From: Devosia sp. | Lineage (GTDB): Bacteria > Pseudomonadota > Alphaproteobacteria > Rhizobiales > Devosiaceae | Direction: 5' to 3' | NCBI RefSeq assembly: GCF_028290435.1 | Contig: NZ_JAQGJV010000027.1 | Span: 1 to 64,000 of the forward strand | DNA: 64,000 nucleotides | Part shown: piece by piece, positions 1 to 8,651 of the stretch | Numbering within the stretch: position 1 is the first letter of the stretch | How the letters are laid out: every line of letters begins with the position of its first letter | Made by a program: the position numbers and the translations under genes | Notes under the pieces: model-generated | What the model was told of the DNA's origin: nothing | Database searches by the model: none | Seen by the model: the letters and a program-made list of their open reading frames with translations, nothing else

Positions 1-439
1 TGGCGCGGCGGCGCAGATTTTCGTCGGCGTCAAACTGCGGCAGGGCGAGGCCGAAAAGCAGGCCATTATCGCCATGCTGCAGGCCAATGGCCATGCGGTG
101 CTCGACATGAGCGACAACGAACTGGCCAAACTGCATGTGCGCTACATGGTGGGCGGACGCGCCAGCCATCTGGGGGACGAGCTGGTCTATCGCTTCCAGT
201 TCCCCGAGCGGCCGGGGGCGCTGCTCAAATTCCTTGAGGGGCTGCGGAACGACTGGAACATCTCGCTGTTTCACTATCGCAACCACGGAGCAGACTATGG
301 CCGCGTTTTGGCCGGCATCCAGGTGCCACAAGCCAATAGGGGGCAATTTCACGAGTATCTTGAAGCTCTCGGCTATCCCTATTGGGATGAGACGCAAAAC
401 CCGGCCTACCGGCTATTTCTGGACAGTGACGACGTTTAA
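1..439 (+). CDS. ilvA: threonine dehydratase (threonine ammonia-lyase), C-terminal part
   Basis: The reading frame is open at the left edge (first full codon at base 2), so only about the last 145 residues are seen. They match the C-terminal ACT-like regulatory domain of biosynthetic IlvA: FPERPGALLKFLEGL, then NISLFHYRNHGADYGRVLAGIQVP, and the closing LGYPYWDETQNPAYRLFL typical of the family. The enzyme deaminates threonine to 2-oxobutanoate for isoleucine synthesis, and this domain carries the isoleucine/valine allosteric site. The PLP-binding catalytic domain lies outside the window. The next gene is 187 bases away and has its own SD, so it need not be co-transcribed. Confidence 0.93.
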   Translation, partial: GAAAQIFVGVKLRQGEAEKQAIIAMLQANGHAVLDMSDNELAKLHVRYMVGGRASHLGDELVYRFQFPERPGALLKFLEGLRNDWNISLFHYRNHGADYGRVLAGIQVPQANRGQFHEYLEALGYPYWDETQNPAYRLFLDSDDV

Positions 440-626
440 AAATGCGTCCTAATTCCGATGTATTGCTGAAACCGAAGCAATTCATGTTCCGTTCAGGACG
501 CCAGAGATAATCGAGCCTCACCTTATTGCATCGGTCTCACCGACTGGTCATCAGTTCGCCGCAACGCGACCGTTTTATAAATTGCCTGCCCCCGACAACA
601 ACAACACAAGAATGCCGGAGACGACG

Positions 627-1883
627 ATGAAGTCCTTCAAGATTACCCGCCTTGCCCTGCTCGCCAGCGTCGCGAGCGTTGCCCTGCTGCAGCCAGCCTT
701 CGCGCTCGATGCGCAGGCCTTCGTCGATCGTATCCAGGCCGTCTGGGGCCCGCTTGGCTATGAATTCACCCTCAATGATCCCCAGCTCGACGGCGACACC
801 ATCACGGTGGAAAACGCAACCATCGGTATCAAGGGTGCCGAAGGCGCCACCGAGCCGACCAGCTTCACCACCTCGCTGACCTTCAGCGGCGTCAAGGAAA
901 CCAGCGATGGCGGCTACACGGCCGATACCGTCGCGCTGCCCGACGTCGAATCCGACATGGAAGATGCTGGCGTCAAGGGCCATGTGTCGCTGAGCGATAT
1001 CAAGTTGACCGGCTTCTACCTGCCGGGCGGCGATACCGTGACGCCGATCCAGTTGCTGCAGCTGGTCGGCGCGATCTCGACCGGCCCGCTTTCGGTCACC
1101 CGCAATGGCGAAGAAGTCATCGGCATCGAATCGATGGAATCGGGCTCGACGTTCGAGCCGGCGCAGGGCAGTGCCGACCTGACCAGCCTGAGCTCGACCC
1201 TGGCGATCAACGGCATCACCGCTGACCTCTCCACCGTCAAGGAAGAAGATGCGCAGGCGGGCGCCGTCATCGAGGGCCTTGGCCTGACCAATATCGCGGG
1301 TGATGTCACCGGCTCGTTCAACTGGTCGATGGCCGATGGCCATATGAGCGTCGATCAGTTCTTGTTCGATTTCGCCGATGTGGGCGCCGTGGACCTGACG
1401 TTCGACCTGACCGGCCTGACCCCCGCCCTGCTGACCAAGCTGCAGGAAGCCAACAAGGCTGTCGAAGCCGCTGGCGATCCGACAAGCGAAGCCGCGCAGG
1501 CGGCCCAGGCCATGATGGGCATGGAACTGCTGCAGGGCCTGTCGATCGGTGGCGCCAACCTGCGCTATGACGATGCGTCGCTGGCCGGCAAGGCACTCGA
1601 ATTCTTCGCCAAGGCGCAGGGCATCGACAAGGCCCAGATGGTCGAAGGCCTCAAAGCCATGGTGCCGCAGATGATCGCCGGCATGGGCATTCCCGAGCTG
1701 GTCGACCTGGTGGCGCCGCCGGTCTCGACCTTCCTCGATGACCCGAAGAGCCTGGAAGTCGATGTCGCTCCGGCCTCGCCGACGAGCCTGCTGGTGCTGA
1801 TGGCGGCCGCCTCCAACCCGGCCAGCCTGATCACCGCGCTGGGCGTGACGGTCACCGCCAACGAAGAAGCAAACAACGATTAA
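627..1883 (+). CDS. exported protein of unknown function
   Basis: A 418-residue protein. The ATG at 627 is preferred over the upstream TTG (582) and ATG (612) because it has GGAG seven bases upstream and begins directly with a signal peptide (MKSFKITRLALLASVASVALL, cleavage likely after QPAFA). The mature part is acidic, poor in cysteine and rich in Gly/Ala/Thr/Ser, with alternating short segments that suggest a beta-rich periplasmic protein. It ends in a low-complexity Ala/Pro/Ser stretch. I recognise no catalytic motif or family. A strong GC hairpin follows the stop, so it appears to be a single-gene transcript between ilvA and a HAD phosphatase. Function unknown. Confidence 0.85.
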   Translation: MKSFKITRLALLASVASVALLQPAFALDAQAFVDRIQAVWGPLGYEFTLNDPQLDGDTITVENATIGIKGAEGATEPTSFTTSLTFSGVKETSDGGYTADTVALPDVESDMEDAGVKGHVSLSDIKLTGFYLPGGDTVTPIQLLQLVGAISTGPLSVTRNGEEVIGIESMESGSTFEPAQGSADLTSLSSTLAINGITADLSTVKEEDAQAGAVIEGLGLTNIAGDVTGSFNWSMADGHMSVDQFLFDFADVGAVDLTFDLTGLTPALLTKLQEANKAVEAAGDPTSEAAQAAQAMMGMELLQGLSIGGANLRYDDASLAGKALEFFAKAQGIDKAQMVEGLKAMVPQMIAGMGIPELVDLVAPPVSTFLDDPKSLEVDVAPASPTSLLVLMAAASNPASLITALGVTVTANEEANND

Positions 1884-1890
1884 TCCCCTT

Positions 1891-1914
1891 GGCGGCGCGC
1901 CCCGGCGCGCCGCC
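1891..1914 (+). terminator. GC hairpin after the exported-protein gene
   Basis: A perfect 10-bp stem (GGCGGCGCGC / GCGCGCCGCC) with a CCCG loop begins seven bases after the stop at 1883. The following run is only ATCCTCTTTG, so the U-tract is weak. It may terminate or simply stabilise the 3' end. Confidence 0.6.
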
Positions 1915-1977
1915 ATCCTCTTTGCCTTGTCGTACTTGTCAGATGAAACGGCGCGCGTTTTCTGCTAGACTCACGCC

Positions 1978-2685
1978 ATGAATGACCTCACGCCACCGCT
2001 TCCCCGTAGCCTGCGCCATGTGACCGACTGGGTGTTCGATCTCGACAACACCCTCTATCCACGCAGCTGCAACCTGTTCGCGCAGATCGACCTGCGCATC
2101 ACCAATTACGTGATGGACCTGACGCAACTGGACTTCGCCGAAGCCCGGGCGCTGCAGAAAATCTATTACCGCGATTTCGGCACCACGCTGAACGGGCTGA
2201 TGCAGGCGCACAAGGTCGATCCCGACCACTTCCTCAATACCGTGCACGCCATCGACTATTCACCGGTCGATGCGCATCCAGACCTGGTGGAGGCGATCCG
2301 CGCCCTGCCCGGCCGCAAGTTCATCCTGACCAATGGCGATGTGGGCCACGCGCGGGCCGTGCTGAAGCGGCTGGGCGGCAACGAGCTGTTCGAGCATGTC
2401 TATGATATTCGGGCCATGACCTATGTGCCCAAGCCGCATCGCGAGGCCTATGACGGTTTTTTCAAGGCGCACGATATCGATCCGAATTATGCGGTGATGT
2501 TCGACGACCTGGAAAAGAACCTGCTGGTGCCACACGAAGTGGGCATGAGCACGGTGCAGGTGGTGGCGGGCGAGGACTTTGCCCATGAGCAGGTGGATGC
2601 GTGGGAGCTGGGGCGCGGTGGTGCGGCCGCGCATGTGCATCACGTGACCGAGGATTTGGCGCAGTTTTTGCGGGCGTTGCCGTAG
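1978..2685 (+). CDS. HAD-family hydrolase, pyrimidine 5'-nucleotidase type
   Basis: A 235-residue HAD-superfamily phosphatase. Motif I is FDLDNTLYP with nucleophile Asp21 and acid/base Asp23. Motif II is LTNGD (about 117-121), motif III Lys is in PKPH (about 152) and motif IV is FDDLEKN (about 175). The LYPRSCNLFAQIDLRI stretch after motif I is typical of the SDT1/YjjG-like pyrimidine 5'-nucleotidase branch, which dephosphorylates UMP/CMP-type nucleotides in the cytoplasm. The exact substrate cannot be read from sequence. The gene is monocistronic: the upstream gene ends in a hairpin, and it converges on a VOC gene across another hairpin. Confidence 0.88.
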   Translation: MNDLTPPLPRSLRHVTDWVFDLDNTLYPRSCNLFAQIDLRITNYVMDLTQLDFAEARALQKIYYRDFGTTLNGLMQAHKVDPDHFLNTVHAIDYSPVDAHPDLVEAIRALPGRKFILTNGDVGHARAVLKRLGGNELFEHVYDIRAMTYVPKPHREAYDGFFKAHDIDPNYAVMFDDLEKNLLVPHEVGMSTVQVVAGEDFAHEQVDAWELGRGGAAAHVHHVTEDLAQFLRALP

Positions 2686-2688
2686 AGT

Positions 2689-2721
2689 TTGTTCACCTCA
2701 CCCTCGGGGAGAGGTGAACAA
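2689..2721. terminator. bidirectional hairpin between convergent genes
   Basis: A perfect 11-bp inverted repeat, TTGTTCACCTC / GAGGTGAACAA, with an 11-base loop. It lies between the stops of the HAD gene (2685) and the VOC gene (2727, minus strand). It is symmetrical, so it can serve both transcripts. Confidence 0.65.
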
Positions 2722-2726
2722 CGCGC

Positions 2727-3095
2727 TCACATACTGTTATAATGCAAAATGTTCCCGTCCGGGTCCTTGAGCCAGACCATCTTGAAGTCGCCGGCGACGT
2801 GGATATCGCCCTTCAACTCCATGCCGGGATAGTGCTCGAAACTCACGCCCTTGGCCTTGAGATCGGCGGTGATGGCTTCGACTTCGTCGCCGACGCCCCA
2901 GACCACCGCATTGGCCTGGTTGGTGCCGGCGAAATCGGATTTGTAGACCACGAGCGTCGTAGCGCCGGTCTTGAACTGCATGACATTGTCGTCGCCACTG
3001 ATCCTGGCCAGTCCCAGCACGCTTTCATAAAAATGGCGGGCGCGGGCCATATCGGTCACCGCGACGATGGCGGAGGAAGCTTTGTCCTTGAGCAT
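2727..3095 (-). CDS. VOC (glyoxalase/bleomycin-resistance) family protein
   Basis: A 122-residue single-domain vicinal-oxygen-chelate protein. The start at 3095 is chosen over longer forms because AAAGGGA precedes it and the fold begins there (AIVAVTDMARARHFYESVLGL). The C-terminal WLKDPDGNILHYN is the usual closing strand, placing a family metal-ligand region near the end. VOC members include glyoxalases, dioxygenases and drug-binding proteins, so the activity is not assignable. It is divergent from a LacI-type regulator over 132 bases and may share that promoter region. Cytoplasmic, probably a dimer by family. Confidence 0.85.
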   Translation of the reverse strand: MLKDKASSAIVAVTDMARARHFYESVLGLARISGDDNVMQFKTGATTLVVYKSDFAGTNQANAVVWGVGDEVEAITADLKAKGVSFEHYPGMELKGDIHVAGDFKMVWLKDPDGNILHYNSM

Positions 3096-3186
3096 GATCG
3101 TTCCCTTTGCGTTGACGAGACCAGACAAACGCCCCGCCGCCGCCAAAGTTCAGGCCGCGGCTTTACAGGGTTTGACCCAGCAAGTA

Positions 3187-3196
3187 TTAGCGCTAA
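3187..3196. promoter_or_regulatory. LacI-type operator palindrome
   Basis: TTAGCGCTAA is a perfect 10-bp palindrome with a central CG step, the usual pattern for LacI-family operators. It lies 31 bases before the LacI-type gene and in the divergent promoter region with the VOC gene, so autoregulation is likely. No second copy was noticed near the aldo/keto reductase gene. Confidence 0.55.
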
Positions 3197-3227
3197 ACTC
3201 GGACACGGGTAGACGATCGGAAACAGC

Positions 3228-4247
3228 ATGGGCAAAGCGATCGTACGGCTCAAGGATATCGCCGACAAGACCGGGTTTTCAACCAATACGGTGTCGCTGG
3301 CGCTGCGCGAAAGTCCGCGCATTCCTGCACCGACCCGCGTGCTGATCCAGCAAGCGGCGGCCGAGCTGCATTACCTGCCCAACCAGATCGCCAAATCGCT
3401 GGTGAGCCGTCAGACCATGACCATTGGCCTGGTGCTGACCGATATCACCAACCCGACGCTGACCCATGCCGCCCAGGCGATCGAACTAGCGCTGGCGGCG
3501 CGCGGCTATGGCACGCTGTTCGCCACCTCCAACAATACGCTGGAAGAGGAAATCCGCACCGTCGAGATGTTCCGCTCGCGCCAGGTCGACGGCATGCTGA
3601 TTTATCCGACCAGCCATCGCCAGCTCGACCATATCCGCCCGCTGCGGCGGGCCAATTATCCGGTGGTGTTGCTGGTGGCCGATCCCGATGCGGGGATTGA
3701 CGCCGTCTGTGTCGACGAGCGGCGCGGGGCGTGGAAGGCAGTGCGCCACCTGATCGAAATGGGTCATCGGCGCATCGGGCTCGTCGACAGTGCCGCCCGG
3801 CATGGCAATAGCGAAAAGCGCGAAGGCTATCTCAAGGCACTGACCGAGGCCGGACTTGATTATGACAGCAAATTAGCCGCCGATCCTTCCGGCCACACGT
3901 CAAAGCATGGCAGCGCGGGGATGGATGAACTGATGAGCCGCAAGACCGGCGCGACAGCGGTGTTTTGCACCAATGACTCGTTGGCCATCGGCGCGCTGGA
4001 CTGGTGTCGCCGGCACGGTGTGGCAGTGCCGCGGGACATGGCGATCATGGGCTTTGACGATATCGAGTACGCGGCCTTTGCCGGCGTGCCACTGTCCAGC
4101 GTGCGCTATGCGACGCGCGAGGTCTCCGAAATGGCGGTGGAGCGCTTGATGGAACTGATCGCCGCCAAGGACGCACTGCCTCAGGCCCGGGTCAGCCTGA
4201 TCGACCCGGACCTCATCATTCGCGACAGCACACGGCTGGGCGCGTAG
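3228..4247 (+). CDS. LacI-family transcriptional regulator
   Basis: A 339-residue repressor-type protein. Residues 4-30 (VRLKDIADKTGFSTNTVSLALRESPRI) form the LacI helix-turn-helix, followed by the hinge (YLPNQIAKSLVSRQTMTIGLV) and a periplasmic-binding-protein-like effector domain from about residue 60 to the end, with the typical MGHRRIGLVDS and AIMGFDDIEYA segments. The effector is probably a sugar or polyol, by family. It lies 49 bases upstream of a co-directional aldo/keto reductase, which is a plausible target, and has a candidate operator in its own promoter (3187-3196). Full length for the family. Confidence 0.93.
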   Translation: MGKAIVRLKDIADKTGFSTNTVSLALRESPRIPAPTRVLIQQAAAELHYLPNQIAKSLVSRQTMTIGLVLTDITNPTLTHAAQAIELALAARGYGTLFATSNNTLEEEIRTVEMFRSRQVDGMLIYPTSHRQLDHIRPLRRANYPVVLLVADPDAGIDAVCVDERRGAWKAVRHLIEMGHRRIGLVDSAARHGNSEKREGYLKALTEAGLDYDSKLAADPSGHTSKHGSAGMDELMSRKTGATAVFCTNDSLAIGALDWCRRHGVAVPRDMAIMGFDDIEYAAFAGVPLSSVRYATREVSEMAVERLMELIAAKDALPQARVSLIDPDLIIRDSTRLGA

Positions 4248-4296
4248 TCGTTTCTAAACCGCGGCCCTCTGGCCGCCTCTACCAAGGATACCAATC

Positions 4297-5283
4297 ATGG
4301 AATATCGCCGTTTGGGCAAATCGGGCCTCAAGGTCAGCGAAGTTTCGCTCGGCTCGTGGGTCACGTTTTCAAAGCAGGTCGACGAGAGCAAGGCGCTCAA
4401 GCTGATGACCACAGCTTACGACGCGGGCGTCAATTTCTTCGACAATGCCGAAGGCTATGAAGCCGGCGCTTCGGAAGCGCTGATGGGCGCGGCGCTGGAA
4501 AAGCTGGGCTTTTCGCGCGACAGCTACGCTGTGTCCTCGAAGGTGTTCTGGGGCGGCGAGAAGCCGACGCAGAAGGGCCTGAGCCGCAAGCACGTGACCG
4601 AGGCGGCGCATGCAGCGCTGAAGCGGTTGCGGGTGGATTATCTCGATCTCTATTTCTGCCATCGGCCGGATATCGACACGCCGATCGAGGAAACCGTCTG
4701 GGCGATGCACAACCTGATCACCCAGGGCAAGGTGTTGTATTGGGGCACGTCGGAATGGACAGCGCAGCAGCTGACCGAAGCCTGGGCCGTTGCCCGCCGC
4801 GAGCACCTGACGCCGCCGACCATGGAGCAGCCGCAATATAACCTGTTCGTGCGCGAAAAGGTCGAAGCCGACTATCTGCCGCTCTATGAAATGGGCCTGG
4901 GCACCACCATCTGGTCGCCGCTCGCTTCGGGCGTGCTGACCGGCAAGTACAATGACGGCATCCCCGAGGATAGCCGCATGAACCTGCCCGGCTACGAATG
5001 GCTGAAGAAGGAATGGGAGAGCGACGCCGGCAAGGCGAAGCTCGAAAAGGTCAAGGCCCTGGCCAAGCTCGCCAAGGAAGTCGGCCTGCCGATCCATCAC
5101 CTGGCGCTGCTGTGGTGCCTCAAGAACCCGCATGTATCGACGGTCATCCTGGGGGCTTCCAAGAAGAGCCAGTTGGAAGACAATCTGGATGCGCTCAAGT
5201 CCAAGGACAAGCTGACGCCAGAAGTGATCACGGCGATCGAGGCGATCGTGGACAACAAGCCGGCGGCACCGCAGCGGTATTAA
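4297..5283 (+). CDS. aldo/keto reductase, Kv-beta-like
   Basis: A 328-residue NADPH-dependent oxidoreductase with a TIM-barrel fold. The catalytic tetrad is visible: Asp49 (FFDNAEGY), Tyr54, Lys82 (VSSKVFW) and His122 (YFCHRPD). Opening with EYRRLGKSGLKVSEVSLGSW and carrying NAEGYEAGASE places it with the AKR6/potassium-channel beta-subunit-like group. The C-terminal TVILGASKKSQLEDNL is the cofactor-phosphate binding region. SD-like AAGGA precedes the ATG. It follows the LacI regulator by 49 bases and probably reduces a sugar-derived or xenobiotic carbonyl under its control; the substrate is unknown. Confidence 0.9.
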   Translation: MEYRRLGKSGLKVSEVSLGSWVTFSKQVDESKALKLMTTAYDAGVNFFDNAEGYEAGASEALMGAALEKLGFSRDSYAVSSKVFWGGEKPTQKGLSRKHVTEAAHAALKRLRVDYLDLYFCHRPDIDTPIEETVWAMHNLITQGKVLYWGTSEWTAQQLTEAWAVARREHLTPPTMEQPQYNLFVREKVEADYLPLYEMGLGTTIWSPLASGVLTGKYNDGIPEDSRMNLPGYEWLKKEWESDAGKAKLEKVKALAKLAKEVGLPIHHLALLWCLKNPHVSTVILGASKKSQLEDNLDALKSKDKLTPEVITAIEAIVDNKPAAPQRY

Positions 5284-5313
5284 GGCCTGGCGTCCAGACG
5301 GGCGGTTCCATCG

Positions 5314-5423
5314 TCCCCTCCCCCCTGAGGGGAGGGCAAGGGTGGGGGGACTATCCGCATGAGTCGCGCCACTCTTGAACGAGCCTCCCCCACCCCTAGC
5401 CCCTCCCCTCAAGGGGGAGGGGA
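5314..5423. repeat. long C/G-tract inverted repeat, intergenic
   Basis: Two arms of about 36 bases (5314-5349 and 5387-5423) are near-perfect inverted copies, and each arm is also a small hairpin of the form CCCCTCCCCC..GAGGGGAGGG. They flank about 37 bases of ordinary sequence. The pattern looks like a dispersed intergenic palindromic element of the REP kind. It sits between the aldo/keto reductase stop and the ABC exporter start and would also act as a transcript barrier or 3'-end stabiliser. Confidence 0.6.
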
Positions 5424-5469
5424 ATCTGCCCGGTGGCAGTTCTGAATCACCACCCCTATATTCCCATCA

Positions 5470-7353
5470 ATGACCTCCACCGACTCCCCCCGCCGCGGCC
5501 CGCCCCCCTCCTCCGAATCCACCGGCAGCTTTCGCGAGCAGTTGGAGAACCTGCGTCACCTCGGCCGGCTCGTTGCCCAGATCTGGCGCACCAGCCGTTG
5601 GCTGACGGGGCTGAGCATCGGGCTGCGCCTGATCCGGGCGCTGCAGCCGGTGGTGATGCTCTATGTGGGCAAGCTGATCATCGATGAAGTGGTGCGGCTG
5701 ACCGGACAGCCGGCGGCGGGGAGCGATTTCGCACAATGGTGGGCCAGTGGAGAATTGACCCGCATTGCCGAACTGCTGGCGATCGAATTTGTGCTGGTGA
5801 TCGGCACCGACCTGCTCAACCGCTTCACCTCGCTGGTGGATTCGATCCTGGGGGAATTGCATTCCAACACCGTCAGCGTGGAGTTGATGCAGCACGCTGC
5901 AAGGCTGGACCTGCGCCATTTCGAATCGGCCGAGTATCAGGACCGGCTGGAGCGGGCGCGGCGGCAGGCGGCCGGGCGCAGTGGGCTGTTGGCGCAATTG
6001 CTGGGCCAGGCGCAGGACATGATCACCGTGGTGACGCTGGCGGCGGGGCTGTTCTTTTATGCGCCGTGGCTGATCCTGCTGTTGCCGCTGTCGTTCGTGC
6101 CGGCGATCTGGGGCGAGACGCGGTTCAACACGCTCTCCTATTATCTATCGCGCGGCCGCACGCCGGAGCGGCGGCAGCTCGAATATATCCGCCAGATTGG
6201 CGCCAGCGCCGAGACGGCCAAGGAGATCAAGCTGTTCGGGCTGGGCGCGTTCCTGGTCGAGCGGTTTCAGACACTGGCGCAGACGATCTTCCTCGAAAAC
6301 CGGAAGCTCGCCATCGATCGCTCGGTCTGGGGAGCGCTGTTCTCGTCGATTTCGACGCTGACATATTATGGGGCGTATGGGTTCATCGTCTGGAGGACGA
6401 TTGCGGGGGAGTTCACCATCGGTGACCTGGCGTTTCTGTCGGGGTCGTTCCTGCGGCTGAATGGGCTGTTCCAGAAAATCCTCTTGGGCTTTACCCAGAT
6501 TGCCGGGCAGTCGCTGTATCTGGATGACCTTTTCTCGTTCTTTGAAATCCAGCCGACGATTTTGCCGCCGGAGCATCCCAAGCCGTTTCCCAAGCCGATC
6601 CGGCAGGGCATCGTCTTCGACAATGTCGGCTTCCGCTATCCGGAGACGGACAATTGGGCCATTCGGGGGCTGAGTTTTACGCTGCGGGCGAACGAGACCC
6701 TGGCGCTGGTGGGAGAGAATGGGGCGGGCAAGACCACCATCGTCAAGCTGTTGACCCGCCTTTACGACCCTGACGAGGGCCGCATCACCGTCGATGGGAT
6801 CGACCTGCGCGACATGCTCATCGAGGACATTCACGCCCATATCGGGGTGATTTTTCAGGATTTCATTCGCTACAGCCTGACCGCTGCGGAGAATATCGGC
6901 GTCGGCCGGATCGAGGACAGCACCGATATGCCGCGGATTGAGGATTCGGCCGAGCGGAGCCTGGCCGATGCCGTGATTGCCAAGCTGCCGTTGAAGTACG
7001 AGCAGCCGTTGGGGCGCCTGTTCAACAAGGGGCGGGATTTGTCCGGGGGCGAGTGGCAGAAGGTGGCGATTGGGCGCGCCTATATGCGCGACGCCGATCT
7101 GATCATTCTGGATGAGCCGACGGCGGCGCTGGATGCCAAGGCGGAGGCGGAAGTGTTTGCGCGGTTCAAGAGCCTGGCTACGGCCAAGACGGCGGTCATC
7201 ATCTCGCACCGGTTTTCGACGGTGCGAATGGCGGATCGGATTTTGGTGCTGGAGAATGGCAAGATTTTGGAGGCCGGCTCGCACGAAGAGCTGCTGGCGC
7301 TGAGCGGGCGCTATGCGGAGCTATTTGAGTTGCAGGCGGCGGGGTATCGCTAG
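5470..7353 (+). CDS. ABC exporter half-transporter (membrane domain fused to ATPase)
   Basis: 627 residues. The N-terminal half has about six hydrophobic segments between residues 40 and 350 (for example LAAGLFFYAPWLILLLPLSFVP). The ATPase domain has Walker A GENGAGKTT near 414-422, Q-loop FQDF near 460, signature LSGGE near 522 and Walker B LIILDEPTAALDA. This is the architecture of exporters that work as dimers at the inner membrane; the cargo could be a lipid, peptide or drug and cannot be read from sequence. The start has no strong SD. The 3' end overlaps the convergent flavin-enzyme gene by 4 bp (7350-7353), so the two stops are interleaved without a terminator. Confidence 0.9.
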   Translation: MTSTDSPRRGPPPSSESTGSFREQLENLRHLGRLVAQIWRTSRWLTGLSIGLRLIRALQPVVMLYVGKLIIDEVVRLTGQPAAGSDFAQWWASGELTRIAELLAIEFVLVIGTDLLNRFTSLVDSILGELHSNTVSVELMQHAARLDLRHFESAEYQDRLERARRQAAGRSGLLAQLLGQAQDMITVVTLAAGLFFYAPWLILLLPLSFVPAIWGETRFNTLSYYLSRGRTPERRQLEYIRQIGASAETAKEIKLFGLGAFLVERFQTLAQTIFLENRKLAIDRSVWGALFSSISTLTYYGAYGFIVWRTIAGEFTIGDLAFLSGSFLRLNGLFQKILLGFTQIAGQSLYLDDLFSFFEIQPTILPPEHPKPFPKPIRQGIVFDNVGFRYPETDNWAIRGLSFTLRANETLALVGENGAGKTTIVKLLTRLYDPDEGRITVDGIDLRDMLIEDIHAHIGVIFQDFIRYSLTAAENIGVGRIEDSTDMPRIEDSAERSLADAVIAKLPLKYEQPLGRLFNKGRDLSGGEWQKVAIGRAYMRDADLIILDEPTAALDAKAEAEVFARFKSLATAKTAVIISHRFSTVRMADRILVLENGKILEAGSHEELLALSGRYAELFELQAAGYR

Positions 7354-8594
7354 AACACCTTGCCTTCCTTAAGGTGGGTGGTGGTGCCGTTGAGGTAGTA
7401 ATCGCCGACGACGCGGGCCTTGTGCAGGAGCGGATTGTGGTTGAGCACGGTGCGGATGTTGCGCCAGTGGCGATCGAAATTGTACTTGCGCGAGGTGGCC
7501 GAACCGCCGCCGATTTCGAACATGCGTTCGGCGCTGCGGGGGCCAAGCGCGCCCAGCACGAGTTGCGTGCGGGCGGTGGTCAAAGCGCTGGCGACCAGCG
7601 AGGCTTCGATGGCAGCCTCGTCACCGGTGGCGAAGGTGGCTACGGTGTGGTCGAGCGCCTTGGCGCTTTCGATCAGCAGCGCATCGATGGCCAGGGAATT
7701 GGCGGCGATTTCGCCGATGATCTGCTGCACGAAATGATCTTCGCGCGCGGTGGCGGCCGGACTGTGGGCGGCGGCGCGACCCTGCTTGCGCACGTATTCG
7801 ATAGCGTCGGAGAGCACATTGCGCACGGCCCCGGCTGCGGCGGCGGCAAGATGGAGTTGGCGCAGGGTCGAGGTGTGGCGGCCGACCAGGTTTTCCATGC
7901 TGCGCTTGCCCACTTCGCGCGGAAAGACTTCGACATTGTCGAGGATGACGCCGCCGCTGGCGGTGAGGCGCTGACCCATGCCATCCCAGTCGTCGAGAAT
8001 CTGGATGCCCTTGCGGTCGACCGGCAGCAGGACGTGGGTGAAGTCGCCGTTGTCGTCCATGGCGCTGAAGGACACATAATCGGCAAAGGCGCTGCCGGTG
8101 GCGTACCACTTGCGGCCATTGAGACGGTAGACGTCGCCATCGCGGGTCAGCGTGGTGGTCACCTGCCCGGGCTTGGCGGTGCCCTGTTCGGTATGGGCGC
8201 CGGCAAACAGCTTGCCCTCGATTACGCGCTCGAGCGAGCCCTCGTCGCGCTCCGACGGACCATTGAGCACCAGGGCTTCGACATAGTTGAAGTGCGAGCG
8301 CAGCGCGTGGGCGACGTTGCAATCGGCGGCGCCGAGCGTGGCGATCAGCTCGATATAGTCGGCAACCGAGCCGCCGGGGCCGCCCATTGATATTGGGACG
8401 CGCAGGGCGCCGAGACCCGACTCCTTGAACAGCCGAAACGCCTCGAACGGCAGTTCGCGATCGAGGTCGCGCTGCGATGCGCCCTTGGCGATTTCGGCGG
8501 CGAGGGCCGGCACGCGGGCCAACAGCGTTGCCAGATCGGGCGAGCGCTGCGTTTCGGGAACGAGCTTGGTGGCAGTTGCGGTCATGGCACTCAT
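7350..8594 (-). CDS. acyl-CoA-dehydrogenase-fold flavin monooxygenase, DszC/SfnB-like
   Basis: 414 residues with the acyl-CoA dehydrogenase fold: an N-terminal helical domain (LARVPALAAEIAKGASQRD..ELPFEAFRLFKESGLGALRVP), a central beta domain (EQGTAKPG, LNGRKWYATGSAFADY) and a C-terminal helical domain ending GGGSATSRKYNFDRHWRNIRTVLNHNP. That RxWRNIRT..HNP ending marks the DszC/SfnB branch, which uses reduced flavin and O2 on organosulfur or similar compounds rather than oxidising acyl-CoA. No flavin reductase is adjacent. It lies 57 bases after the family-5 solute-binding gene on the same strand, with a hairpin between. Either of two in-frame ATGs (8594 or 8585) could start it. The sulfur substrate is inference from neighbours. 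Confidence 0.82.
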   Translation of the reverse strand: MSAMTATATKLVPETQRSPDLATLLARVPALAAEIAKGASQRDLDRELPFEAFRLFKESGLGALRVPISMGGPGGSVADYIELIATLGAADCNVAHALRSHFNYVEALVLNGPSERDEGSLERVIEGKLFAGAHTEQGTAKPGQVTTTLTRDGDVYRLNGRKWYATGSAFADYVSFSAMDDNGDFTHVLLPVDRKGIQILDDWDGMGQRLTASGGVILDNVEVFPREVGKRSMENLVGRHTSTLRQLHLAAAAAGAVRNVLSDAIEYVRKQGRAAAHSPAATAREDHFVQQIIGEIAANSLAIDALLIESAKALDHTVATFATGDEAAIEASLVASALTTARTQLVLGALGPRSAERMFEIGGGSATSRKYNFDRHWRNIRTVLNHNPLLHKARVVGDYYLNGTTTHLKEGKVF

Positions 8595-8609
8595 CGCTGC
8601 TGAAAAGGA

Positions 8610-8642
8610 GCCGGCCGCATCCAGGAAGGAAACGCGGCCGGC
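8610..8642 (-). terminator. hairpin between solute-binding and flavin-enzyme genes
   Basis: A perfect 9-bp inverted repeat, GCCGGCCGC / GCGGCCGGC, with a 15-base loop. Read on the minus strand it is followed by TCCTTTTC, so it could partly terminate or attenuate between the abundant solute-binding protein and the downstream enzyme. This is a common arrangement for setting unequal expression. Confidence 0.45.
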
Positions 8643-8651
8643 AGGGGTGTT

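Noticed and set aside
462..481. ATTGCT..AGCAAT hairpin after ilvA
   Set aside because: The stem is only 6 bp with an 8-base loop and no T-run, too weak to call a terminator.
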